DNA from: Lacicoccus alkaliphilus DSM 16010
Lineage (GTDB): Bacteria > Bacillota > Bacilli > Staphylococcales > Salinicoccaceae
Direction of reading: 5' to 3'
Length of the DNA stretch: 64,000 nucleotides
NCBI RefSeq assembly: GCF_900142805.1
Contig: NZ_FRCF01000004.1
Location: 124,001 to 188,000, forward strand
The notes beneath the pieces are model-generated. The model was not told the origin of the DNA, did not search any database, and saw only the letters and a program-made list of their open reading frames with translations. Position numbers and translations under genes: made by a program. Of the stretch, positions 32,559 through 41,119 are shown in pieces (the stretch's first letter is position 1; every line of letters starts with the position of its first letter).

Positions 32559-33314
32559 TCAGTCCCTCAACCCGATGTACTGCATCCGCTGGTTGAATAA
32601 TTTCGGGTAGGACAGATAGCCGACCATGACGGAAGACATTGCAGCGGTGGTCAATATGAGGAATAAGATCAGAAGCTGGTACATCACCGCTTCGAGCGGA
32701 TCGGCCCCGCCGATGATGAGTCCGCTCATCATGCCGGGCAGCTGTACCAGGCCCATCGTCTTCATCGATTCGACGGTGGGTATCATGCTGGTCCTGATTG
32801 AGGATTTCAAACTTCTTGAAATTGCCTCATTGGGCGCGCCGCCGAATGAGAGTATCAGTTCGATCACTTCTTCGCTGTTTTCCAGCTCATCTTTGAATTT
32901 GTTCAGGAATAAAAGGGACAATACCATACAGTTGCCGATCACCATGCCGCTGATCGGTATGATCTGTTCAGGCTCTGCCGGGATGATGCTGAAGCCGAGC
33001 AGCAGCCCCATGGAAACGGCTTCCACGACAAACAGCGTGAAAATGATGATTGCCGTGATGCCGGGGATGCCGCCCCCTTTCCTGATGATGTTCTGGCTTG
33101 CTGCAGCGATCATCAGGAGAATCATCAGAATGATGAAGATCACTGAGTCACTTTCAAAGACGAACGTCAGTATGTACCCGATGATCAGGAGCTGGATGAT
33201 GGATCTGACCGTAGCGATCATGATGTCTTTTTCAAGCCCGAGCTTTAAAAATAAAGTCAGCGCCAGAGGAATGGCCACAAAAATCAATGACAGTGAGAGC
33301 TGTAGAAACGACAT
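32559..33314 (-). CDS. fetB: FetB-like ABC permease (UPF0014)
   Basis: 251-residue integral membrane protein with about seven hydrophobic segments and the UPF0014 signature RxxIGLRD-like ends (QYIGLRD at the C-terminus). In E. coli FetAB exports iron and relieves oxidative stress; the role here is inferred from that. It overlaps the ATPase gene by one base and is transcribed after it. Confidence 0.85.
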   Translation of the reverse strand: MSFLQLSLSLIFVAIPLALTLFLKLGLEKDIMIATVRSIIQLLIIGYILTFVFESDSVIFIILMILLMIAAASQNIIRKGGGIPGITAIIIFTLFVVEAVSMGLLLGFSIIPAEPEQIIPISGMVIGNCMVLSLLFLNKFKDELENSEEVIELILSFGGAPNEAISRSLKSSIRTSMIPTVESMKTMGLVQLPGMMSGLIIGGADPLEAVMYQLLILFLILTTAAMSSVMVGYLSYPKLFNQRMQYIGLRD

Positions 33315-34015
33315 CAGTGTTCCCCCTTTGAAAATGCGCGGATTTCAGGATGATCAGATTGGTCTATGAATTCAGCCGGCCCGTATTCGAGGAGTTCCCC
33401 TTTTCTTAAAAACCACATGTCATGGCTGACACGCCTTGCCTGCTCGAGGTCATGGGTGATCCAGATGACGGTGACCCTCTTTTCAGACTGGAGCCGCATC
33501 ACAAGCCTTTCAATATCCCTGACAAGGACATAGTCCAGGCTTGAAGTGATCTCATCCAGAAGGAGCACTTCCGGCCTGTGGACGAATGTCCGGGCAAGAG
33601 CCACCCTGCTCCGTTCCCCGCCCGAGATCTCACGGACAGGACGTTTCAGGAAAGATGCGTCCATATCGACCATTTCGAGAAGCTCTGCAGCACGTTCTTC
33701 AGAAAGCACTTCGCCGTGGACTTCACACGGCAGGTTCAAATTGTCGTAAACGGTGCCGTGTATCATCGGTGAACTCTGGAATGCCATGCTGATGGTTTTT
33801 CTGAGTTTGCCGATATCATAGTCGAAAATGTCCCTCCCCCTGTACAGCACTTCCCCGGCATCGGGTGAAAGCAGGCCGTTGATCATCTTGAGACAGGTCG
33901 TTTTCCCGGCGCCGCTCGGTCCAACGAAGGTGGTGATCCTGCTCTCCCGGAAAGAACCGGAAATATTATGCAGTATGCCATTGTGACTCACATTCTTAAA
34001 TTCTATAATGGGCAT
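33314..34015 (-). CDS. fetA: FetA-like ABC ATP-binding protein
   Basis: 233-residue ATPase with Walker A GPSGAGKTT near 32-40, signature ISGGERSRVALAR near 130 and Walker B LLLDEITSSLD near 153; H-loop in WITHDLEQA. The pair with a UPF0014 permease is the FetAB type rather than a nutrient importer, since no binding protein is present. GGGGGAAAC precedes the ATG on the minus strand. Confidence 0.87.
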   Translation of the reverse strand: MPIIEFKNVSHNGILHNISGSFRESRITTFVGPSGAGKTTCLKMINGLLSPDAGEVLYRGRDIFDYDIGKLRKTISMAFQSSPMIHGTVYDNLNLPCEVHGEVLSEERAAELLEMVDMDASFLKRPVREISGGERSRVALARTFVHRPEVLLLDEITSSLDYVLVRDIERLVMRLQSEKRVTVIWITHDLEQARRVSHDMWFLRKGELLEYGPAEFIDQSDHPEIRAFSKGEH

Positions 34016-34066
34016 TATGAGTTTCCCCCTTTAAATATATGGTAATATACCAGTAAGGTGATTTCG

Positions 34067-34915
34067 ATGATATATATAGGATTGACAGGCTGGGGAGACC
34101 ATGATGATCTGTATACCAGCCTGACGAACAAAAAAGATAAATTGACTACATATGCAAGTCATTTCCCCATAGTGGAGCTTGATGCGACCTACTACGCGAT
34201 TCAGCACACTTCCGTCATCAACAAGTGGTGCAGCGAGACGCCGAAAGAGTTTAAATTCATCGTCAAAGCGCATCAGTATATGACGGGGCACAGTGATTAC
34301 AGGTCTGATTATTCTTCGATCAAGGAAGTTTTCAAGGCATTCAAGGATATGTTACACCCAATGGCCCAACAAAACAAACTCGGATTCGTCCTGTTGCAGT
34401 TTCCGCCATGGTTCGACTGCACGGGTGAAAACATACGTTATGTAAAGTACGCAAAGACGATGCTCGAGCCTTATAAGGTTTCGGTCGAGTTCAGGAATCA
34501 GACGTGGTTCAGCGATGAATTCAAGGAAGAGACCCTGGGCTTCTTATATGATAATGACATCATACACAGCATATGCGATGAACCGCAGGCAGGCATGGGA
34601 AGCATACCATTCGTCAACCGGGTGACCGATGATACTGCCTTCATCCGTCTTCACGGCCGCAACGTACATGGGTGGACGCAGAAGGATCTGTCCCAGGAGG
34701 AGTGGCGGAATGTGCGGTATTTATATGATTACAGCAAAGAAGAGCTTGATTGGCTGAAGCGGCAGGTCGAAATCCTCAAACATAAGACCAAGGACATCTA
34801 CATCGTCTTCAATAACAACTCCGGAGGCCACGCAAGCGGCAACGCCCAGTCATTCATCGGGATGATGGGGATTAAGTATACGGGGCTGGCACCGAAACAA
34901 TTGAAATTATTTTAA
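34067..34915 (+). CDS. yunF: DUF72 family protein (YunF-like)
   Basis: 282-residue TIM-barrel-like protein of the DUF72 family, function unknown. Typical segments are YIGLTGWGDH at the start, VELDATYYAI, KFIVKAHQYMTG, VSVEFRNQTWF and IYIVFNNNSGGHASGNA at the end. AAGGTG supports ATG 34067 over the in-frame GTG 34058. The yunF-yunE-yunD order matches Bacillus, with spacings of about 12 bp, so they probably form an operon. Confidence 0.9.
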   Translation: MIYIGLTGWGDHDDLYTSLTNKKDKLTTYASHFPIVELDATYYAIQHTSVINKWCSETPKEFKFIVKAHQYMTGHSDYRSDYSSIKEVFKAFKDMLHPMAQQNKLGFVLLQFPPWFDCTGENIRYVKYAKTMLEPYKVSVEFRNQTWFSDEFKEETLGFLYDNDIIHSICDEPQAGMGSIPFVNRVTDDTAFIRLHGRNVHGWTQKDLSQEEWRNVRYLYDYSKEELDWLKRQVEILKHKTKDIYIVFNNNSGGHASGNAQSFIGMMGIKYTGLAPKQLKLF

Positions 34916-34927
34916 GGGGTGGTGCAT

Positions 34928-35749
34928 ATGGAGTATCTTATATTGATATTGATCGGCCTGTTTGCAGCAGCCTTAGGTTCACTGGTCGGTATCGGCGGAG
35001 GCGTCATCATAGTGCCCCTGTTGATATTTTTTGGTATAGATAACGACTTCATTTCCAATGTCACCCCCCAGTCCGCCGTCGGGACTTCCAGCATGGTGCT
35101 GATATTCATCGGCCTGTCCGCTTTGATGTCCTACGGGCGGAGCAACCAGGTGGACCGCAAGAACGGCTTTTTATTCATGATGGGCATCATTCCCGGCGCC
35201 CTTGCAGGTGCATACTTGAGCAGCCTGTTCACCACTGACAGCTTCAAGCTGTATTTCGGCCTGTTCCTCATACTGCTGAGTCTGATCCTGATCGTGAGGG
35301 ACCGGATCAAGCCCCTCAGCTTATTTCAGGATGAGCGGTATGTACGCCCTCACGTGGACAATATGGGTAATGTATACCATTATGGTTTCCCGCCGTATAT
35401 CGCCATCATCGGCAGCTTCGTGGCCGGTATGACGGCAGGTCTCTTCGGCATCGGCGGTGGCGCCATCATGACACCGATGATGCTCATACTGTTCCGCATG
35501 CCGGCATCCATCGCGATCGGCACGAGCATGCTGCTTGTCTTTTTTGGCGCCCTGTCTTCTGCAACAGGCCACCTGCTGCAGAACAATGTCAACTTCCTTC
35601 ATGCGCTTTTCCTTGTGCCCTCTGCATTCGTCGGCGCAAAGATCGGTGTCTTCCTCAATCAGAAATTCGACTCTGATACAGTGGTGGCTGTCCTTAGAAC
35701 GGTGCTGTTACTGCTCGGTATATATATGATCATCCAATCTTTTCTATAG
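34928..35749 (+). CDS. yunE: TauE/SafE-family membrane protein (YunE-like)
   Basis: 273 residues with about eight hydrophobic segments and the duplicated glycine-rich motif of the family: GSLVGIGGGVIIVPLL near residue 20 and TAGLFGIGGGAIMTPMM near 175. Relatives export sulfite, sulfoacetate or other small anions; the substrate here is unknown. AAGGGG favours ATG 34928. Middle gene of the yunFED group. Confidence 0.88.
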   Translation: MEYLILILIGLFAAALGSLVGIGGGVIIVPLLIFFGIDNDFISNVTPQSAVGTSSMVLIFIGLSALMSYGRSNQVDRKNGFLFMMGIIPGALAGAYLSSLFTTDSFKLYFGLFLILLSLILIVRDRIKPLSLFQDERYVRPHVDNMGNVYHYGFPPYIAIIGSFVAGMTAGLFGIGGGAIMTPMMLILFRMPASIAIGTSMLLVFFGALSSATGHLLQNNVNFLHALFLVPSAFVGAKIGVFLNQKFDSDTVVAVLRTVLLLLGIYMIIQSFL

Positions 35750-35761
35750 GAGAGTGACCCC

Positions 35762-37081
35762 ATGGAAATCAAACTCTTTCATACCAATGATATCCACAGT
35801 CATCTTTATAATTACTTAAAAATAAAAAACTATCTGCTCCATCAGAAAAAAAGGTACGGAGGGAGCATGCTGTATGTGGACCTTGGAGATCATGTCGACC
35901 GCTCCCATCCCTATACGGAAGCGACCCTCGGGAGAGGCAATGTGGATCTTTTGAATCAGGCGGGGTGCGATATAGCGACGCTCGGAAATAATGAGGGGAT
36001 CACACTCGAAATCAATGACCTGAAATCATTGTATGACGGGGCGGAGTTTGAGGTGGTCTGTGCAAATCTGCTGGAAAGCGGCGCCCGGGCACCCTACTTC
36101 AAGCCGTATGTGATAAAAGAGATGAACGGTGTAAAATTCGGATTCATCGGATTGACTGTGGAATTCACCCCTTTTTACAAAGCACTGGGATGGAAGGTTT
36201 CCGATGCATTCGAATGGGTGGAAAAGAGTGTCGATCAACTGTCCGGGCAGGTGGACTGCATTGTGCTGATGAGTCACCTCGGCAAATACGATGATGAAAC
36301 GATCGCGATCCGGTTCCCGGAGATTGATGTCATCCTCGGGGCCCACACCCATCATCATTTTGAGAGGGGCGAACAGGTCGGCCCGGTGCTCATCGGTGCA
36401 GCCGGCAGGTTCGGGGATTATATCGGGGAGGTCAGCCTCACTTTCGAAGGGAGGGAACTGGTGCATAAATCCGCGCGCCTGATCGAGACGGACATGCTGG
36501 CACACATAGACGACCCCTATTATGAATACGGCAGGGAACTGATGAGGCAGAATGTCATAAGATGGAACGCCGGACCGATCCCGAGGCATTTATTCCATAC
36601 GAGCCGCTTCATCTCGCGTCTTGCCGGGATGATAAGGAAATTCACGGATGCCGATGTCAGCATCGTCCATACAGGTCTGATCGCCAAAAGTTTCGAAGGC
36701 GGGACACTGACGGATTATGAGCTCCATAAAGTGCTGCCCCATCCGATCAACGCAGTCAGGATAAAGGTCACCGGCCGTGAATTGAAGGACATATTCAAGC
36801 AGTCCATGCGCAATGAGTTCAGGGATGAAGTGGTCAGGGGCATGGGCTTCAGGGGTGATATCTTCGGGGGATTCGTGACGGATAACATCGGCTACATCCA
36901 CTCGAAGCGTGAGTATTATGTCGGTGGAGCGTTGATCAGGGATGAGGGGAGTTATACGATCGGCACCCTTGACATGTATACATTCGGCCGTATATTCCCG
37001 CATTTCAAATCATCCAGGAAAGTTTATATGATGCCCGATTTCCTGAGGGACATCGTCAGGCGCTACAGTGATGATCTGTAA
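35762..37081 (+). CDS. yunD: 5'-nucleotidase/metallophosphatase (YunD-like)
   Basis: 439 residues with an N-terminal calcineurin-like metallophosphatase domain (HTNDIHSHL near residue 7, LGDHVDRS near 41, LGNNEG near 80, LMSHLGKYDD and LGAHTHHHF) and a C-terminal 5'-nucleotidase domain. There is no signal peptide, unlike secreted UshA-type enzymes, so it should act in the cytosol as Bacillus YunD is thought to. Third gene of the group. Confidence 0.9.
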   Translation: MEIKLFHTNDIHSHLYNYLKIKNYLLHQKKRYGGSMLYVDLGDHVDRSHPYTEATLGRGNVDLLNQAGCDIATLGNNEGITLEINDLKSLYDGAEFEVVCANLLESGARAPYFKPYVIKEMNGVKFGFIGLTVEFTPFYKALGWKVSDAFEWVEKSVDQLSGQVDCIVLMSHLGKYDDETIAIRFPEIDVILGAHTHHHFERGEQVGPVLIGAAGRFGDYIGEVSLTFEGRELVHKSARLIETDMLAHIDDPYYEYGRELMRQNVIRWNAGPIPRHLFHTSRFISRLAGMIRKFTDADVSIVHTGLIAKSFEGGTLTDYELHKVLPHPINAVRIKVTGRELKDIFKQSMRNEFRDEVVRGMGFRGDIFGGFVTDNIGYIHSKREYYVGGALIRDEGSYTIGTLDMYTFGRIFPHFKSSRKVYMMPDFLRDIVRRYSDDL

Positions 37082-37082
37082 C

Positions 37083-37110
37083 TTGCCGTTCAGTTTTTTT
37101 ATGCTATAAT
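37083..37110 (+). promoter_or_regulatory. Promoter of the lysine-riboswitch transcript
   Basis: TTGCCG at 37083-37088, 16-bp spacer, extended -10 TGCTATAAT ending at 37110. Confidence 0.75.
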
Positions 37111-37129
37111 ATTAATGTTAATTGAATAG

Positions 37130-37340
37130 AAAAGTAGAGGTTGCGACCATTATCAGTATGGATGACGAGCAGGCATGCGTCCGAGTCATTTTGAAAGGAA
37201 TGGTGGCCGAAGGGGGTTTTTGGCGGAAGACTTCCTGGGACCGGGTTTAAGAGGCCCGGTACTGTCATTATGATGATGCGCTACACACGAATATATACTG
37301 TCACGTGGCGCATTACGGCCTCACGTGACTTTTTTATATT
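37130..37340 (+). promoter_or_regulatory. Lysine riboswitch (L-box) with terminator
   Basis: The leader shows the L-box landmarks in order: GTAGAGGTTGCGACC and CAGTA near 37134-37159, GAAAGGAATGGTGGCCGAAG near 37193-37212, CTGGGACCGGG near 37235-37245 and GGCCCGGTACTGTC near 37253-37266. A GTCACGTG/CACGTGAC terminator with T run follows (37300-37336). Lysine should switch off the transporter gene downstream. Confidence 0.88.
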
Positions 37341-37356
37341 TTAGGAGGAAAAATTA

Positions 37357-38940
37357 ATGGAAAGCTTTTTATCATGGGAATATATGCCGCTGATCCCGCC
37401 ATTGCTGACGCTGCTCCTCGTGGTGCTGACCCGCAGGGTCGGCATCAGTCTGGGGACGGGCATCATCACGTCTGCATTCGTGGTCGCAGGCGGCAGCATC
37501 ATGGAAACACTCGGGCTGCTATGGGAGGCGTTCATCGGCATCTTTATAGATGAAGGCAGCATCAATACATGGGAGGCATTCATCCTCATCTTTTTGACGA
37601 TGCTCGGCATCATGACCGCCTTCATGAACATGTCCGGCGGTGCAAAGGCCTTTACAGGATGGGCGCTTGAAAAATTCAGGACGAGGAGAAGCGCCGGGAT
37701 TGCAACCGGCTTCCTCGGCATCATCATCTTCATAGATGATTATTTCAGTGCCCTGATCACCGGACAGGTGTCAAGGCCCCTGACGGATAAGTACAATATT
37801 TCACGTGCGAAGCTCGCATATTATGTGGACACCACTGCTTCCCCGGTGTCCGTGATTGCGCCGATTTCAAGCTGGGGCGCGGGGATCATGGGACTTGTCG
37901 CGCCACTGCTGCTTGCAGCGGGCCTGACGTCGATCTCCCCGTTCCAGGCGTTCCTATACATGATTCCGATGAACTTTTATGTCATCACGGCACTTGCCAT
38001 GATGTTCATCGTCATCCTGACACGTTTTGATATCGGACCGATGAGGACACAGGAGAAACGTGCAATCATCGACGGTGAAGTCATCGATCACGGCAGGGAG
38101 GTCCCCGGGAACATCGATGAGGACCTGCCGTCTGCAAATGACAGTTCTGCCCAGGCGCTGCTTGTACCGATGATCGGGCTTGCAGTGACCGTCATCGTGA
38201 TGATGTTCATCACGGGCGGGCTTGAAGCGGGCTCATGGGATTTATTCTCCATCCTCGAGAACACACTGGTGACGCACAGCCTGATCGTCGGAGGCATCGT
38301 GGGTCTCGGACTCAGCCTGTATTACTATTTCACCTTCACAAAAGGCAATGACAGATTCGGCTCAAGTCATATCTGGCTCGGCGTGAAGAGCGGGTTCAAG
38401 GCGATGCTTCCGGCAATGATCGTGCTGACACTCGCATGGATGATCGGAAGTCTCATCAGTCAACTGGGCACAGGTGCGGTCCTCGGTGCAATGGTGGAGG
38501 AATCGAACCTGCCGGCGGGCATGCTGCTCGCTGTCGTCTTCGTCGTGGCCTGCATCATGGCCCTGGCGACGGGGACGAGCTGGGGTTCATTCGGCATTTT
38601 GATTCCGGTGACCGGTGAGATCATGATTTCACTTGGTGAAACGGAACTTCTGCTTCCTTCTCTTGCTGCAGTCCTTGCAGGCGCTGTTTTCGGGGACCAT
38701 TGTTCACCGATTTCCGACTCGACGATACTGTCGTCCACAGGCGCGGGCAGCAACCATATCACACACGTCCTCACACAGCTGCCGTATGCCGTTCTTTCAG
38801 CTGCGATTGCGCTGGCCGGTTATGTCGTCCTGGGCATCACATCGAGTGTATGGATGTCACTGCTGGTCATCCTGGTACTGCTTGGCGCCGTCGTAGTGTT
38901 TTCAAAATTGATCTACAAGCCGATAGAAAAAGCGGTCTGA
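37357..38940 (+). CDS. NhaC-family transporter, probable lysine transporter (LysW type)
   Basis: 527-residue membrane protein with about twelve hydrophobic segments of the NhaC superfamily; conserved features include FIDDYFSALITGQVSRPLTDKY near residue 128 and GDHCSPISDSTILSSTGA near 445. By protein alone one would call it a Na+/H+ antiporter. The lysine riboswitch directly upstream points instead to lysine uptake or exchange, as proposed for the LysW group by comparative genomics. AGGAGG precedes ATG 37357. Confidence 0.85.
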   Translation: MESFLSWEYMPLIPPLLTLLLVVLTRRVGISLGTGIITSAFVVAGGSIMETLGLLWEAFIGIFIDEGSINTWEAFILIFLTMLGIMTAFMNMSGGAKAFTGWALEKFRTRRSAGIATGFLGIIIFIDDYFSALITGQVSRPLTDKYNISRAKLAYYVDTTASPVSVIAPISSWGAGIMGLVAPLLLAAGLTSISPFQAFLYMIPMNFYVITALAMMFIVILTRFDIGPMRTQEKRAIIDGEVIDHGREVPGNIDEDLPSANDSSAQALLVPMIGLAVTVIVMMFITGGLEAGSWDLFSILENTLVTHSLIVGGIVGLGLSLYYYFTFTKGNDRFGSSHIWLGVKSGFKAMLPAMIVLTLAWMIGSLISQLGTGAVLGAMVEESNLPAGMLLAVVFVVACIMALATGTSWGSFGILIPVTGEIMISLGETELLLPSLAAVLAGAVFGDHCSPISDSTILSSTGAGSNHITHVLTQLPYAVLSAAIALAGYVVLGITSSVWMSLLVILVLLGAVVVFSKLIYKPIEKAV

Positions 38941-38947
38941 TCACATG

Positions 38948-38977
38948 AAGCCCCTTCTGCATGAAGGGGCTTTTTGC
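38948..38977 (+). terminator. Terminator after the NhaC-family gene
   Basis: AAGCCCCTTC/GAAGGGGCTT hairpin and T run. Confidence 0.87.
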
Positions 38978-39074
38978 ATCGATATATACATGGCTCTGAA
39001 TTTCATGATAATATGAAATTATTGAAGCGGGCACCGGTGAAGGCTGATGAATGATGGGAAGGTGAATGAGGATC

Positions 39075-39512
39075 ATGATTACGATCGACCATATGAACTT
39101 TGAACTGATTGAAAATTACAGGGATGCTTTTGACGAAGAACAATTTGTGGGGAAGTACAGTGAGGTATTGAACAAATATGATTACATCGTCGGGGACATC
39201 GGTTATGAAAAATTGAGGCTCACAGGTTTCCACAGGGATAATAAGAGGAAAGTCGAACGCGACAAGAAATTCAGTGCCATCCAGGACTACTTGAGTGAAT
39301 ACTGCAACTTCGGATGCCCATATTTCGTACTCCGTAAAGTGACGAAAGAGGAGCTTAAGGAGCGGGAGATTGAAAAGGAAGAGGACGCTGTAGATGACGG
39401 GGAATCGACGCTGCAGCCGGAATCCGGAGCCCCTCAGGAAGCTCGCGGCGGGGAAAAAGATGAAAATCGGGCGAAGGATAAAACATATGCCGCCCTGAAA
39501 AAGAAGGGGTGA
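39075..39512 (+). CDS. yutD: YutD-like protein (DUF1027)
   Basis: 145 residues of the DUF1027 family, function unknown. The conserved core is NKYDYIVGDIGYEKLRLTGF near 35-54 and CNFGCPYFVLRK near 80-92. The C-terminal 45 residues are acidic, low-complexity and end in ALKKKG. ATG 39075 aligns with the Bacillus start; ATG 39066 is possible. In Bacillus the gene is also close to yutE and yutF. Confidence 0.85.
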   Translation: MITIDHMNFELIENYRDAFDEEQFVGKYSEVLNKYDYIVGDIGYEKLRLTGFHRDNKRKVERDKKFSAIQDYLSEYCNFGCPYFVLRKVTKEELKEREIEKEEDAVDDGESTLQPESGAPQEARGGEKDENRAKDKTYAALKKKG

Positions 39513-39546
39513 AAAAGAGGAGGGCCGCAGCGGTCCTCCTCTTTTG
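39513..39546. terminator. Bidirectional terminator between yutD and the DUF3055 gene
   Basis: AAAGAGGAGG...CCGC and GCGG...CCTCCTCTTT form a long hairpin between convergent genes. Confidence 0.83.
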
Positions 39547-39560
39547 CCGTCACCGGAATC

Positions 39561-39851
39561 CTACTCCATATCCCCCATATCCGTTACGATGACATCCTTC
39601 AAAAACTCCTCGACTTCTCCGCCCTGTTCGGGCGTGAGTCCGAGAATGTGGGCGACGTAACCTTCTTCGTTCAAATCGTCCGTACCGATGATGCCGAAAC
39701 GGCTGCTCTGGGTATTCAGGACGAGTGCTTTTCCGAAAAACCTGCCCGTATGGATGATCGCAAGGTCATAACGCCCGTGGTCCCCTGCAAAACCGACATA
39801 CCTGGAATAAGTATCCTCGGTATCATCATATAAGAAAAAGTCGATCATCAT
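39561..39851 (-). CDS. DUF3055 family protein
   Basis: 96-residue soluble acidic protein similar to the staphylococcal SAV0927/DUF3055 family; function unknown. Conserved segments are FLYDDTEDTYSRYVGF and RYDLAIIHTGRFFGKALVLN. GGAGG precedes two adjacent ATG codons (39851 and 39848). Lies between yutD and yutE on the opposite strand, as is common in this family. Confidence 0.78.
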   Translation of the reverse strand: MMIDFFLYDDTEDTYSRYVGFAGDHGRYDLAIIHTGRFFGKALVLNTQSSRFGIIGTDDLNEEGYVAHILGLTPEQGGEVEEFLKDVIVTDMGDME

Positions 39852-39935
39852 TATTTCCTCCGCTTCCACTGTACTTTGCAAATTATGCTATCATAATATT
39901 ATCATGACCACAAAGAATGTAGAGGAGTGTAGGAT

Positions 39936-40355
39936 TTGTATTTTGTAGATCGCAACCTGCTTGACGAAAGACTGGATTATATTGAGAAGCTCACAACGGA
40001 GCTTGAAGGCGCCGAAGGTTTTGCACTGGAGCGCATCTGCCATATGCTGATCGAATCCACAGTGGATGTCGGCAATATGATCATCGATGGTTTCATTTTA
40101 CGGGATCCGGGCAGCTATCTGGATGTGATTGAAATACTCAAGACTGAAGGGGCGATCCCGGAAGCGGATCAGAATGATTTCAAAGTGACTTTCGGGTGGA
40201 GGAACAAACTGGTCCGCGAGTACACGGATCTTGATCATGGAAGTATGAAGGCGGAGTTCAAAAACCATCTGGACGCCTATAGACAATATAAGTCCAGGAT
40301 ATATGCCTTCGCGGAAAATGACGGTCAGGCAGTGACCGCATTCAAGTGTGAATGA
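39936..40355 (+). CDS. yutE: DUF86/HepT-like protein (YutE-like)
   Basis: 139-residue helical HEPN-type protein of the DUF86 group to which HepT toxins belong. Active HepT toxins have RxxxxHxY; here the matching stretch is RNKLVREY, with Arg where the His would be, so RNase activity is doubtful. No antitoxin nucleotidyltransferase gene (MntA) is adjacent, which fits a housekeeping role of unknown nature. Start is TTG 39936 with GAGGAG eight bases upstream. The stop overlaps the yutF start region. Confidence 0.8.
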   Translation: MYFVDRNLLDERLDYIEKLTTELEGAEGFALERICHMLIESTVDVGNMIIDGFILRDPGSYLDVIEILKTEGAIPEADQNDFKVTFGWRNKLVREYTDLDHGSMKAEFKNHLDAYRQYKSRIYAFAENDGQAVTAFKCE

Positions 40356-40356
40356 T

Positions 40357-41118
40357 ATGGGGTACAACGGTTATCTGATAGACCTTGACGGTACGATGTA
40401 TAACGGAAGTGAACTGATTGAAACGGCACGGGATTTCGTCTCGGAACTGGAAAGAAAGGGCATCCCGTATGTGTTCCTGACGAACAATGCCACGAAGTCG
40501 CAGGAGGAAGCGGTGCAGAAACTGCTCGACATGGGCGTGAAGACATCCCTTGAAAATATGTACACATCTGCAATGGCGACGGCATCCTACATCCGGGAAA
40601 ACCACCGGGGCGCATCCGCATATGTGATCGGCACGCCCTCTTTGAAGAAGATCCTGGAAAATGCCGGCATCACACTGACGGAGAAAAATGCAGATCTCGT
40701 CATCATGGGACTCGACCCTGAGGTCGACTACGGAAAACTCAAGCGTGCAGCGCTGCTGATCGGCAACGGTGCGGGATTCATCGCGACGAATCCCGATAAA
40801 CGATTCCCGACGGAAGAAGGCATCATCCCCGGCAGCGGCGCACTTCAGCAGGTGCTGATCGAGACGACCGGGGTGAGGCCCCTCATCATCGGGAAGCCGA
40901 ATGCGTCCATACTGGACGGGGCCATGGGGCAGCTGGGCCTCAAAAAGAGCGAAGTCGCGCTGATAGGTGACAATTACGACACGGATATAATGACCGGGAT
41001 CAATGGCGGCGTCGATACCATTCATGTGAATACCGGCGTGAGCCCGGTCGAAGAAGTGATGAAAAAAGAGGCTTCACCAACACATACTATAGATAATTTA
41101 TCAGAATGGAGCGTTTGA
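40357..41118 (+). CDS. yutF: HAD-family phosphatase (YutF/NagD type)
   Basis: 253-residue haloacid dehalogenase-like phosphatase. Motif I is YLIDLDGTMY near residues 6-15 (nucleophile Asp), motif II VFLTNNAT near 42, the Lys in IIGKPNASI near 178 and motif III IGDNYDTDI near 205. The C2 cap type matches NagD/YutF; the substrate is unknown. ATG 40357 is translationally coupled to yutE, whose stop is one base upstream. Confidence 0.9.
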   Translation: MGYNGYLIDLDGTMYNGSELIETARDFVSELERKGIPYVFLTNNATKSQEEAVQKLLDMGVKTSLENMYTSAMATASYIRENHRGASAYVIGTPSLKKILENAGITLTEKNADLVIMGLDPEVDYGKLKRAALLIGNGAGFIATNPDKRFPTEEGIIPGSGALQQVLIETTGVRPLIIGKPNASILDGAMGQLGLKKSEVALIGDNYDTDIMTGINGGVDTIHVNTGVSPVEEVMKKEASPTHTIDNLSEWSV

Positions 41119-41119
41119 T

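Noticed and set aside
32626-33369. Plus-strand open frame of 247 codons
   Set aside because: Antisense to fetB, which has clear family motifs, and starts at no ribosome site.
39936-40355. HepT toxin of a toxin-antitoxin pair
   Set aside because: Catalytic His absent and no nucleotidyltransferase antitoxin gene next to it.
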